A stretch of 36,791 nt of DNA from an uncultured Chloroflexota bacterium (lineage in GTDB: Bacteria > Chloroflexota > Anaerolineae > Promineifilales > Promineifilaceae), in NCBI GenBank assembly GCA_900696625.1, contig CAADGU010000472.1, positions 1 through 36,791 of the forward strand, written 5' to 3'. Position numbers and translations under genes: made by a program. Shown here piece by piece: positions 17,041 to 24,596 of the stretch (positions within the stretch are counted from its first letter, which is position 1; every line of letters starts with the position of its first letter). The notes under the pieces are model-generated. The model did not search any database. It was not told where the DNA came from and was given only the letters and a program-made list of their open reading frames with translations.

Positions 17041-18354
17041 ATGCACATCACCAATCGCGGAATTCTCATGCTCCTGCTGGCTGCACCCATCATAGCGGCG
17101 GGAACCTGGGCGCCTCTGCTGCAATGGGTGGGGCTGGCCTACATCATCCTGCTGCTGCTGTTGCTGGCGCTGGATTGGCGGCTGGCGCAGCCTTTGGCGC
17201 AGCGCTTCGATGTACGCCGCGACCATGACGACAAACTCAGCCTGGGCGCAGACAACCCCATTACCCTGACCGTGCGCAACCGCAGTCCACGCCCCATCGC
17301 CATTGCCGCGCGGGACGAGCCGCCGGATGAATTTGGGGTAGATGTGCGGGTGGTGTACGGCCGTGTCCCCCCCCGCCAGCAATGGCAAACCACCTACCAC
17401 GTCCACCCCCTGCGGCGCGGCGATTACGCCTTTGGCAAACTCAACCTGCGCTGGCCTGGCCCCCTGGGTCTCATCATGCGCCAGGGCCGCGCCGACCTGG
17501 ACGAAGCCGTCAAGGTCTACCCCAATCTGCTCGATGTGCGCCGTTATGATTTGCTGCTGCGGCGCAACCGGCTGCAAGAGCTAGGGCTGCGCAGCACCCG
17601 CCAGTTCGGCGAAGGCACCGAATTTGAACGCCTGCGTGAATATCTGCCCGACGACGAATACCGTCGTATTGATTGGAAAGCCACCGCCCGCCGCCACCGC
17701 CCCGTCACCGTCGAATACCAGACCGAACGCAGCCAAAACGTCGTCGCCCTGCTGGATGTGGGCCGCATGATGCAAAGCCCCGTAGCCAACATGGCCAAGC
17801 TGGACTACGTCATCAATGCCGTCCTGCTGCTCGGTTACGTTGCCAGTGGCAAGGGGGACAAAGTGGGCATGATGAGTTTTGCCCAGGACGTGCGCCAATA
17901 TCTGGCGCCCCGGCAAGGGCGCGGCCAGTTTTACCGCATGTTGGAACTGCTCTATGCCGTAGAAGCAGAGCCGGTGGAGTCCGATTACCGCCGCGCCCTC
18001 AGCTACCTGGCGACCAAACAACGCAAACGCGCCCTCATCGTCATATTCACCGATTTGAGCGGCGGGGTAAGCATGGACGCATTGGTCTCTCATGTGTCGG
18101 TGCTGGCGCGGCGCAGCCTGCCGCTGGTGGTGACAATTAGCGATCCCGATGTGGTGCAGGCCGCCCGGCAACGGCCGTTTGACTCCCAAACCGTTTACCA
18201 ACGCGCCGCCGCCGCCCAACTGCTGGACGAACGCAAAGTAGCCCTGGATACCCTGCGCAATCGCGGTGTGCTGACGCTGGACGTGCCCGCCAATCAACTC
18301 TCCATCGCCGTCATCAACCGCTACCTGGAACTCAAAGCCAAAACCATGCTCTGA
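17041..18354 (+). CDS. DUF58 domain-containing protein
   Basis: N-terminal TM pair; GTEFERLREYLPDDEYRRIDWKATARRHRPVTVEYQTERSQNVVALLDVGRMM is the DUF58 signature. Confidence 0.93.
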   Translation: MHITNRGILMLLLAAPIIAAGTWAPLLQWVGLAYIILLLLLLALDWRLAQPLAQRFDVRRDHDDKLSLGADNPITLTVRNRSPRPIAIAARDEPPDEFGVDVRVVYGRVPPRQQWQTTYHVHPLRRGDYAFGKLNLRWPGPLGLIMRQGRADLDEAVKVYPNLLDVRRYDLLLRRNRLQELGLRSTRQFGEGTEFERLREYLPDDEYRRIDWKATARRHRPVTVEYQTERSQNVVALLDVGRMMQSPVANMAKLDYVINAVLLLGYVASGKGDKVGMMSFAQDVRQYLAPRQGRGQFYRMLELLYAVEAEPVESDYRRALSYLATKQRKRALIVIFTDLSGGVSMDALVSHVSVLARRSLPLVVTISDPDVVQAARQRPFDSQTVYQRAAAAQLLDERKVALDTLRNRGVLTLDVPANQLSIAVINRYLELKAKTML

Positions 18355-18358
18355 CAAG

Positions 18359-18457
18359 AAATAGATATGCGGATAACGCGGATTTGACGGATTGGCGCGG
18401 ATTTTTTTGATTTATCCGTGAACATCCGTCTTATCCGTCTAATCCGTGTATCTATTT
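18359..18457. repeat. Tandem/inverted ATCCG-rich palindromic element between convergent genes
   Basis: Outer arms AAATAGATA / TATCTATTT; left arm GCGGAT repeats, right arm ATCCGT repeats; includes stop codon of the minus-strand gene. Confidence 0.75.
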
Positions 18458-19390
18458 GTTGCGGCGTATCTGCACTATCAACGTGCCGGCGACAACGGCC
18501 GTCAGCCCCCATAGTTCACGGCCGTCCAGCGTTTCCCCCAAAAATAGCACCGCCAACAGCGCAATCTGTACCGTCATGGTATTGTTGATGACGGTGGATT
18601 CCATGGCCGAGAGGGTGCGCAGGGTGTGGTTCCAGAGGGTGAAGGCCACGGCCGTGTTCACCACCGCCAGCCAGACGATGATGGCCCAACTTTGCCAGCG
18701 CAGCACCGGAATGCCCTGGTTCATGATGCCTGCCGCCAGCAAAATCAGCGCGCCCACACCCATACTGATGACGGTGACGGTCAACGGCCGTAACCCCCCG
18801 CCCCGGTTCACATACCGCCCCAACACCGCCGCCACCGAATTAGACAACATGCCCACCAGCGCCGCCAACAGGCCAATGAACTGCGCTTCGGCCAGACCAA
18901 AGGGGTAAAAATAAACCACCGCTCCCGCCAACGCCAGCAGCATACCCGCCCACTGCGCCCCGTTCGGCCGTTCGCCTAAAGTGAAGATACCGAGGACGGC
19001 CACGGCGACGGCCGTGAAACTCCAGATCAAGGTCACACTCACCGCCGGCGCATAGGCCAGGGCCACAAACTGCGCCCCCTGGGTGATGGCGTAAAAGATG
19101 ATGCCCAACAGGATCAGGCGCAGCCAATCCGTCTTGGTGAGGGCGGTGATGGCGGTGGGGAAGGGGGACGGCCGTTTTCCGGCTACGACCCCCACCGGCT
19201 GCCGCCACAAAAATGGCCGCCACAGAAGCGGCGCCAGCACCAGAAAGGCCAGCATATACCGCAGCCCGGCAAAGGTCAGCGGCGGAATCTCTTCCAGGCC
19301 AAACTTGATCAGTACCCAGGAAGTTGACCAGAGAAAGGTGACAAACAGCGCTTGCAGCGCCGCTCGCACATGGGGGGAATTCTTAAACAA
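18452..19390 (-). CDS. EamA/DMT family transporter
   Basis: Ten-TM DMT pattern; ALFVTFLWSTSWVLIKFGLEEIPPLTFAGLRYMLAFLVLAP, IWSFTAVAVAVLGIFTLGERPNGAQWAGMLLALAGAVVYF. Start approximate (TTG at 19390); the upstream ORF extension runs through hairpin repeats. Confidence 0.85.
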   Translation of the reverse strand: MFKNSPHVRAALQALFVTFLWSTSWVLIKFGLEEIPPLTFAGLRYMLAFLVLAPLLWRPFLWRQPVGVVAGKRPSPFPTAITALTKTDWLRLILLGIIFYAITQGAQFVALAYAPAVSVTLIWSFTAVAVAVLGIFTLGERPNGAQWAGMLLALAGAVVYFYPFGLAEAQFIGLLAALVGMLSNSVAAVLGRYVNRGGGLRPLTVTVISMGVGALILLAAGIMNQGIPVLRWQSWAIIVWLAVVNTAVAFTLWNHTLRTLSAMESTVINNTMTVQIALLAVLFLGETLDGRELWGLTAVVAGTLIVQIRRNK

Positions 19391-19416
19391 GACACATGAC
19401 CATTGTAATATACCCG

Positions 19417-19488
19417 GCGGTTGAAACCGCGGTGACAGAAAGCAAAGCCGACCTTCGTCGGCTGGCTGCCAGACCGCGCAGGCGGTCT
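19417..19488. repeat. Triple-hairpin intergenic repeat
   Basis: GCGGTT-GA-AACCGC (19417-19430), AGCCGAC-CTTC-GTCGGCT (19446-19463), AGACCGC-GCAG-GCGGTCT (19471-19488). Confidence 0.75.
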
Positions 19489-19521
19489 TTGCCTTGTGTA
19501 GCCGCGAATTTATTCGCCAGT

Positions 19522-20490
19522 TTATTCGCCAGGCGCATTCCGACTTGCTAACAACAGGTAAGCGTACAGCACAATGCCTGTGCCGATGCCCACCGCCCAC
19601 TTGACCGCCACGGGGATGTTTTCATTGGGCGAAATGAAGCCTTCAATGATCCCGGCGATGACCAGCAAGGGGATGCAGCCACCAATTAACACGACGGCCC
19701 GCCGCGCGGCCTGGGTCAGCGCGTCACGGCGGCGGTGCAGGCCGGGGTGAATGATGGCCCACCCCATCATCAACCCGGAGGCCCCGGCAATGTAAATGGT
19801 GGTCAATTCAATGACGCCGTGCCCGATGACAAACGTCCACAGTTCAAAGCCCACATCATAATGGGCGGTGACGCCGGTAACGGCCCCCAGCAACAGCCCG
19901 TTAAAAAGCAGCACGTAGATGGTCAGCAGCCCGGCGGTCAACCCCCCGGCAAAAGCTGTTACCGCCACGCGGATGTTGTTGGTCATAATGAAGGTGGAGG
20001 TATACGGCCGTTCCGCCACCGGAATGTCCACCCACAACTCTTGCTCCTCAATCATCGGTAACAGGGATTGCACGGCCGTGGGCAGCAGCCAATCCGCCGC
20101 CCCTATGCGCCAGTTCAGCCACAGACCTGCCAGCAAAGCGGGGACGAGGAGGAGGAGTACGGCCGTGAGTTGAAAGCGCCACGTCGCCCGGAACATGCGT
20201 GGGAACGTCACCCTCACGAAGCGCGTAATCTGGCGCAGCGCCAGCGGTTCGCTGCGGTAAAGGACGGCATGACCGCGCGCCACCAACTGGTTCAAATAAG
20301 TTGTGACCTGGTGGCGCGGGAATTCGCGCTGCGCCACCGCCAGATCAGACGTCACCGCCCGGTACAACTGCCCCATTTGCTTCACTTCGTCCGGGGACAA
20401 CTGGCCGATATTGGCCTGGCTGCGGTCTAACAAGGTAGATAACCGCTGCCAATCGGCGCGGCGGGATTGGTAGAATTGATCAGCATTCAT
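19522..20490 (-). CDS. SpoIIM (stage II sporulation protein M)-family membrane protein
   Basis: MNADQFYQSRRADWQRLSTLLDRSQ... with C-terminal SpoIIM TM domain (FIMTNNIRVAVTAFAGGLTAGLLTIYVLLFNGLLLGA, GHGVIELTTIYIAGASGLMMGWAIIHPG). Confidence 0.88.
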   Translation of the reverse strand: MNADQFYQSRRADWQRLSTLLDRSQANIGQLSPDEVKQMGQLYRAVTSDLAVAQREFPRHQVTTYLNQLVARGHAVLYRSEPLALRQITRFVRVTFPRMFRATWRFQLTAVLLLLVPALLAGLWLNWRIGAADWLLPTAVQSLLPMIEEQELWVDIPVAERPYTSTFIMTNNIRVAVTAFAGGLTAGLLTIYVLLFNGLLLGAVTGVTAHYDVGFELWTFVIGHGVIELTTIYIAGASGLMMGWAIIHPGLHRRRDALTQAARRAVVLIGGCIPLLVIAGIIEGFISPNENIPVAVKWAVGIGTGIVLYAYLLLASRNAPGE

Positions 20491-20506
20491 AGGGTTGATA
20501 CTTTTT

Positions 20507-20554
20507 TGATGCGTGATGCGTGATACGTGACCTGATCTCACGCATCACGCATCA
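20507..20554. repeat. Heptad hairpin (GTGATGC family), copy b
   Basis: TGATGCGTGATGCGTGA / TCACGCATCACGCATCA, perfect 17-bp arms. Confidence 0.85.
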
Positions 20555-20604
20555 CCATTCAACTGCAATTATATGTTTCTTACCAGCATGGGTACAATTA
20601 TCGC

Positions 20605-21411
20605 ATGAGTTCATCGGACGAATTTCTCAACATTGATACCCCGGAAAATGTGATATTTGGTTATGAAGTGGTGGGCATTGGCTCCCGCTTTATGGCTGCC
20701 CTGTTAGATTCGTTGATTATTATCATCCTGGAACTGCTGGTTTTGTTTGGCATGCAGATTTTTTTCCGAATCCTGGATGAACAAATTGGTAATGTTTTTC
20801 TCGCCATTTATATTTTGCTGGCGTTTGTCTTGTTGGGCAGCTATTACATCTTTTTTGAGATGCGCTGGAATGGCAGCAGCCCCGGCAAGCGGGCGGTGAA
20901 GCTGCGGGTCATCCGGCGTGATGGCACGCCCATTACCCTGAGCGAATCCATCATTCGCAATCTGGTGCGGCTGGTGGATTTTTTGCCGTTTGCCTATGGC
21001 CTGGGAGTCATCACCATGTTTGTGGATGGGCAGGCGCGCCGGTTGGGCGACCTGGCGGCGGGCACATTGGTGGTGCGCGAAGAGGCAGAGGTGACGCTGG
21101 CGGCGCTGGACAAAAGCAGCCGCATGGCGCAGGCACGGCCGTCGCTGCGCGCCCCCGGTGAAACTGAAAACCTGGCCGAACAATGGCCCGTAGACCGGCT
21201 GAGCAGTGAAGATGTGCAGTTGATTGTGGAATTTTTGGAGCGCCAGAAGAGTATGAGCGATCCCACGCCGCTGGCAAACCAGATTCTCAAACGGGCGTTA
21301 GCCAAGATGGGAATGCCAGAGATGGGGATACGGCCGTCCCAGGCCATTTACGCCCTCGATAAAATTGTCAGAGTTTATTACGGACAGTCATCCGTGAACC
21401 GTAATCTGTGA
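20605..21411 (+). CDS. RDD family membrane protein
   Basis: VGIGSRFMAALLDSLIIIILELLVLF...SSPGKRAVKLRVIRRDGTPITLSESIIRNLVRLVDFLP. Confidence 0.9.
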   Translation: MSSSDEFLNIDTPENVIFGYEVVGIGSRFMAALLDSLIIIILELLVLFGMQIFFRILDEQIGNVFLAIYILLAFVLLGSYYIFFEMRWNGSSPGKRAVKLRVIRRDGTPITLSESIIRNLVRLVDFLPFAYGLGVITMFVDGQARRLGDLAAGTLVVREEAEVTLAALDKSSRMAQARPSLRAPGETENLAEQWPVDRLSSEDVQLIVEFLERQKSMSDPTPLANQILKRALAKMGMPEMGIRPSQAIYALDKIVRVYYGQSSVNRNL

Positions 21412-21442
21412 ACCGTAATCCGATTACGGGTTACGGGTTACG
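21394..21442. repeat. Heptad inverted repeat (GTGAACC/GTAATCY - GGTTACG) holding both stop codons of two convergent genes
   Basis: GTGAACC GTAATCT GTGAACC GTAATCC / GATTACG GGTTACG GGTTACG. Confidence 0.85.
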
Positions 21443-23461
21443 AAATTGTCCCATCGGCGTTACGTCGTATCCGGGCATGGCGGCTACGGCCGTCCTGAAA
21501 TCCTCGTCGTACAGCAAATCCAGTAACGGCCGTAACAGGTCACTCTCAAAATAAAGTTGCGGGATTACCAGATCGTACTGCTCGTGCGCCAGGGGCACGA
21601 AGTCCAACTCCAGGGCACGAGCGGCGGCGCGAATGCCCAGCCCGGTGTCGGCCGTACCGGAAGCGACAGCCGCAGCGACGGCCAGATGGGTGTACTCTTC
21701 ACGGCCGTACCCGTTTACCTGCTCCGGCGCAATCCCCAGTCTGCTCAATTCATAATCAAACAGCACCCGCGTGCCCGCGCCCCGCTGCCGGTTTACCATT
21801 TGCACGTCGGGGCGGGCAGCGTCGGCCCAACCGCTCAAACCTTTGGGATTGCCTTTGGGCACGATCCACCCCTGTTCACGGCCTACCAGCGTTACCAGGA
21901 CGATGGCCTGGCCGGGCAGATATTGGCGAATGCTGCTGACGTTGTATTCCCCCGTCTCTGGATCAAGCAGATGGGAACCGGCCAGGTGGGCTTCACCGCG
22001 CCGCAGCGCCACCAACCCTCCCAGGCTGCCCACGTTGGCAGAGACCAACCAGCGCTGGCTGCGTTCGGCCAGAAATTGGGCCAGCAAATCAAGCGTCAGG
22101 TCGTGGCTGCCAATGACCAGGATGCTGTTTTCAATCTCGTGAGTGGGACGGTAGAGGTGGACGGTGACGGCCGTGCCCACATCCGCCCCTTCGCTGAACC
22201 GGGGAATACGCACAATGCCATCCGCCCGCACCAGCGAGGAGATGACACCCGCGCCGCGGCTGATGGGCGTCGCCAGCGTCCGTTCGCCCACTTTGCCCAC
22301 CGCCACGCGCACAAAATCATCATCACCGGTATGGGAGACCACTTTGCGGGTGAGCACGGCCGTGAGCGTTTGTGGCTGGTAGGGCGGCTGCCCGCGCCAC
22401 CGCGCCAGCAGCGGCTCTACAAAAATCTCACCGGTGAGGGCGGCGCTAACCGGGTAGCCGGGTACGCCGAGGATGGGAATTGTAGATTGAAGACTGGAGA
22501 TTGGAGATTGTGTATTAATCTCCAATCTCCGATCTCTGATCTCTATCATACCCAAAATAACCGGATGCCCAGGCCGAACGGCGACGCCGTGGACGAGCAG
22601 GGTGCCCAAAGATTGCACCACGTGGGCAGTGTAATCTTCGGAACCGGCGGAGGAGCCAGCGTTGAGCAGGATGAGGTCGTGGGTGAGCGCGGCGGCGCGC
22701 ACGGCCGTTTGGATGGCCTCAAATTCGTCGGGCACTATGGGACAGCGGACGGGGTCGCCGCCCCAATTTTCCACCTGCGCGGCCAGCACCAGGCTGTTGT
22801 ATTCGATGATCTGGCCGGGGCGAATGCCGTCGCGGGCGGCGTCTTCGGGGGAGATGAGTTCGGAGCCGGTGGGGATGATGGCCACACGGGGGCGGCGGTA
22901 AACGGGTACGGCCGTGTGCCCCGACCCGGCCAGCGCCCCCAAATCTACCGGGCGCAAGGTGTGGTTGGCGGGCAGCACCAGTTCGGTAGCTACCATGTCT
23001 TCGCCCATCGCCCGCACATGCTGCCAGGGCGGTAGGGAAGCGCGAATTTCGATGGCGGCACGGCCGTCCTCATCGGCAGCGGGCTGTGTGTGTTCGATCA
23101 TAATCACGGCGTTGGCCCAGGCGGGTAGGGGATGGCCGGTATTCACGGCTTTGGCGGGATGCAGTCCAACCTGGGTTTCGGGGTCGAAATCCTCCACCAG
23201 TGTCAAGCGAATGGGATTGGTTTCGGTGGCGGCGTGGCTGTCCTGGGCGCGCACGGCGAACCCATCCATGGCGCTGGCGTGGTAGTGGGGGGAGGAGAGT
23301 CTGGCCCAGATGGCGGTGGCGGTGGTACGGCCGTTGGCTTCCGCCAGCGGTACTTTTTCCATGCCCAATGGCTGCCACAACCCGGCAGCCACCAACGCGC
23401 CACACCAGGCCGCCCACGCCTCATCTAACGGTATGTCTTCCAGATAAATGTGTCGTTCCAT
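21431..23461 (-). CDS. Molybdopterin biosynthesis protein: MoeA-like domain fused to a PBP-like substrate-binding domain
   Basis: MoeA: RLSSPHYHASAMDGFAVRAQD, RVAIIPTGSELIS, LILLNAGSSAGSEDYT, ILGVPGYPVSAALTGEIFVEPLLARW. C-term PBP-like: LAGSHLLDPETGEYNVSSIRQYLPGQAIVLVTLVGREQGWIVPKGNP. Confidence 0.92.
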   Translation of the reverse strand: MERHIYLEDIPLDEAWAAWCGALVAAGLWQPLGMEKVPLAEANGRTTATAIWARLSSPHYHASAMDGFAVRAQDSHAATETNPIRLTLVEDFDPETQVGLHPAKAVNTGHPLPAWANAVIMIEHTQPAADEDGRAAIEIRASLPPWQHVRAMGEDMVATELVLPANHTLRPVDLGALAGSGHTAVPVYRRPRVAIIPTGSELISPEDAARDGIRPGQIIEYNSLVLAAQVENWGGDPVRCPIVPDEFEAIQTAVRAAALTHDLILLNAGSSAGSEDYTAHVVQSLGTLLVHGVAVRPGHPVILGMIEIRDRRLEINTQSPISSLQSTIPILGVPGYPVSAALTGEIFVEPLLARWRGQPPYQPQTLTAVLTRKVVSHTGDDDFVRVAVGKVGERTLATPISRGAGVISSLVRADGIVRIPRFSEGADVGTAVTVHLYRPTHEIENSILVIGSHDLTLDLLAQFLAERSQRWLVSANVGSLGGLVALRRGEAHLAGSHLLDPETGEYNVSSIRQYLPGQAIVLVTLVGREQGWIVPKGNPKGLSGWADAARPDVQMVNRQRGAGTRVLFDYELSRLGIAPEQVNGYGREEYTHLAVAAAVASGTADTGLGIRAAARALELDFVPLAHEQYDLVIPQLYFESDLLRPLLDLLYDEDFRTAVAAMPGYDVTPMGQFRNP
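22482..22546. repeat. GGAGATT-heptad hairpin located in frame inside the moeA-like CDS
   Basis: GGAGATTGGAGATT (22496-22509) / AATCTCCAATCTCC (22517-22530) perfect 14-bp arms plus degenerate flanking units. Confidence 0.85.
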
Positions 23462-23644
23462 ACGCCTGATTGTATACCCCTATGGGAGGGCGGCAAAGGG
23501 TGTTGCGGACACGGCCGTGCTGGATGATCTGAGTGAGCCGGTGCTCACGGCCGTGACCCTGGACGACATCACCTTGCCAGAATAAACGCATCCTTGCTGT
23601 TTATAGTTTTCTTTTGTGGTTGCCAGAGGTATACTTTTTTCGAT

Positions 23645-23671
23645 GTGTAAACAATGGAATACTGTTTACAC
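23645..23671. promoter_or_regulatory. Inverted repeat GTGTAAACA-N9-TGTTTACAC upstream of 23685 CDS
   Basis: 9-bp perfect arms (23645-23653 / 23663-23671), between a TATACT -10-like box (23630-23635) and the SD AGAAGGAA. Confidence 0.6.
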
Positions 23672-23684
23672 AGAAGGAAAATGT

Positions 23685-24110
23685 ATGGCCATTACATTTG
23701 ATCCATTTGTCCTCCCGGAAAGAGGGCAGGTAAACGTTCAACTATACCGGCAGTTTGAAATCAGGGTTACGGCCGAAGAAGCCCAACGTCAAGTGCATCG
23801 CTGGCTTTTGCATGAAGTCAGCTATATGTTGCGGGCGCAGCCGCCCACGCTGGTGATTGGGGCGCAGGTGGTTTGGCGCGTGCCGGTGTCGTTGGGTTCG
23901 CCAGACTTTGGGCAAGTGGCAGTTGTAGGCGTGGTAGATGTAGAAGTGGAAACGGGGGAAATAGATGATTCTGACGGCCGTCGCGCTGCAATTTTGCGTC
24001 AAGCTGAAGAATTAACATCTCGCCTCCCCCCTTATCAACCAAAGCCAGTTACGCCCACAGAATTCCTGGCTAAAGATGTTCCGTTAGCGCCCCGGCTAAC
24101 CATCCAGTAG
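23685..24110 (+). CDS. Hypothetical protein
   Basis: MAITFDPFVLPERGQVNVQLYRQFEIRVTAEEAQRQVHRWLLHEVSYML...; SD AGAAGGAA before ATG 23685. Confidence 0.65.
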   Translation: MAITFDPFVLPERGQVNVQLYRQFEIRVTAEEAQRQVHRWLLHEVSYMLRAQPPTLVIGAQVVWRVPVSLGSPDFGQVAVVGVVDVEVETGEIDDSDGRRAAILRQAEELTSRLPPYQPKPVTPTEFLAKDVPLAPRLTIQ

Positions 24111-24131
24111 TTTCTCTCGATCAGCCATAAT

Positions 24132-24590
24132 ATGAATCGTATCCTTCTGCCTGTCCCGCATCTTCAACAGCAAGAACGCGGTGAATGTCTGGCTGCTTGC
24201 GCGGCAATGCTTCTTGCTTATTTGGGACGTCCCGTGCGTTATAAACATCTGCTAAAGGTACTCCAGGTTAGCAGTCAAATTGGTGCGCCAGCTTCCCGTA
24301 TCCGTAGATTGGAACAACCCGGATTGAAGGTGGTATATCAACACGGGACATTACCGGATTTGCAGGAGCAATTGACCAATAATCGGCCGTGCATTGCGTT
24401 TGTGAAAACTGGCGAATTGCCATACTGGGATGAGGATTGTGATCATGCTGTCGTGGTTGCCGGACTGGATGATGAGTTTGTTTATCTCAATGATCCGGCG
24501 TTTCCTGATGCACCGGTGCAAGTTCCTCGTGGTGATTTTGATCTGGCCTGGCTGGGTAGAGATGAGTTTTTTGCAGCTTTAGTGGTTTAG
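24132..24590 (+). CDS. C39-like (papain-fold) peptidase domain protein
   Basis: VPHLQQQERGECLAACAAMLLAYLG (Cys), DEDCDHAVVVAGLDDEFVYLNDPAF (His/Asp). Confidence 0.75.
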   Translation: MNRILLPVPHLQQQERGECLAACAAMLLAYLGRPVRYKHLLKVLQVSSQIGAPASRIRRLEQPGLKVVYQHGTLPDLQEQLTNNRPCIAFVKTGELPYWDEDCDHAVVVAGLDDEFVYLNDPAFPDAPVQVPRGDFDLAWLGRDEFFAALVV

Positions 24591-24596
24591 ACTCAT

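Noticed and set aside
17581-18357. 258-aa minus-strand ORF opposite DUF58, and similar shadow ORFs (3996-4559, 16283-16855, 16906-17577, 30585-31133, 34241-34909)
   Set aside because: Antisense to well-supported coding genes; no motifs.
21557-23035. 492-aa plus-strand ORF antisense to the moeA-like gene
   Set aside because: Fully antisense to a clear MoeA-PBP gene; low-complexity translation with no domain. GC-rich genomes create such shadow ORFs.
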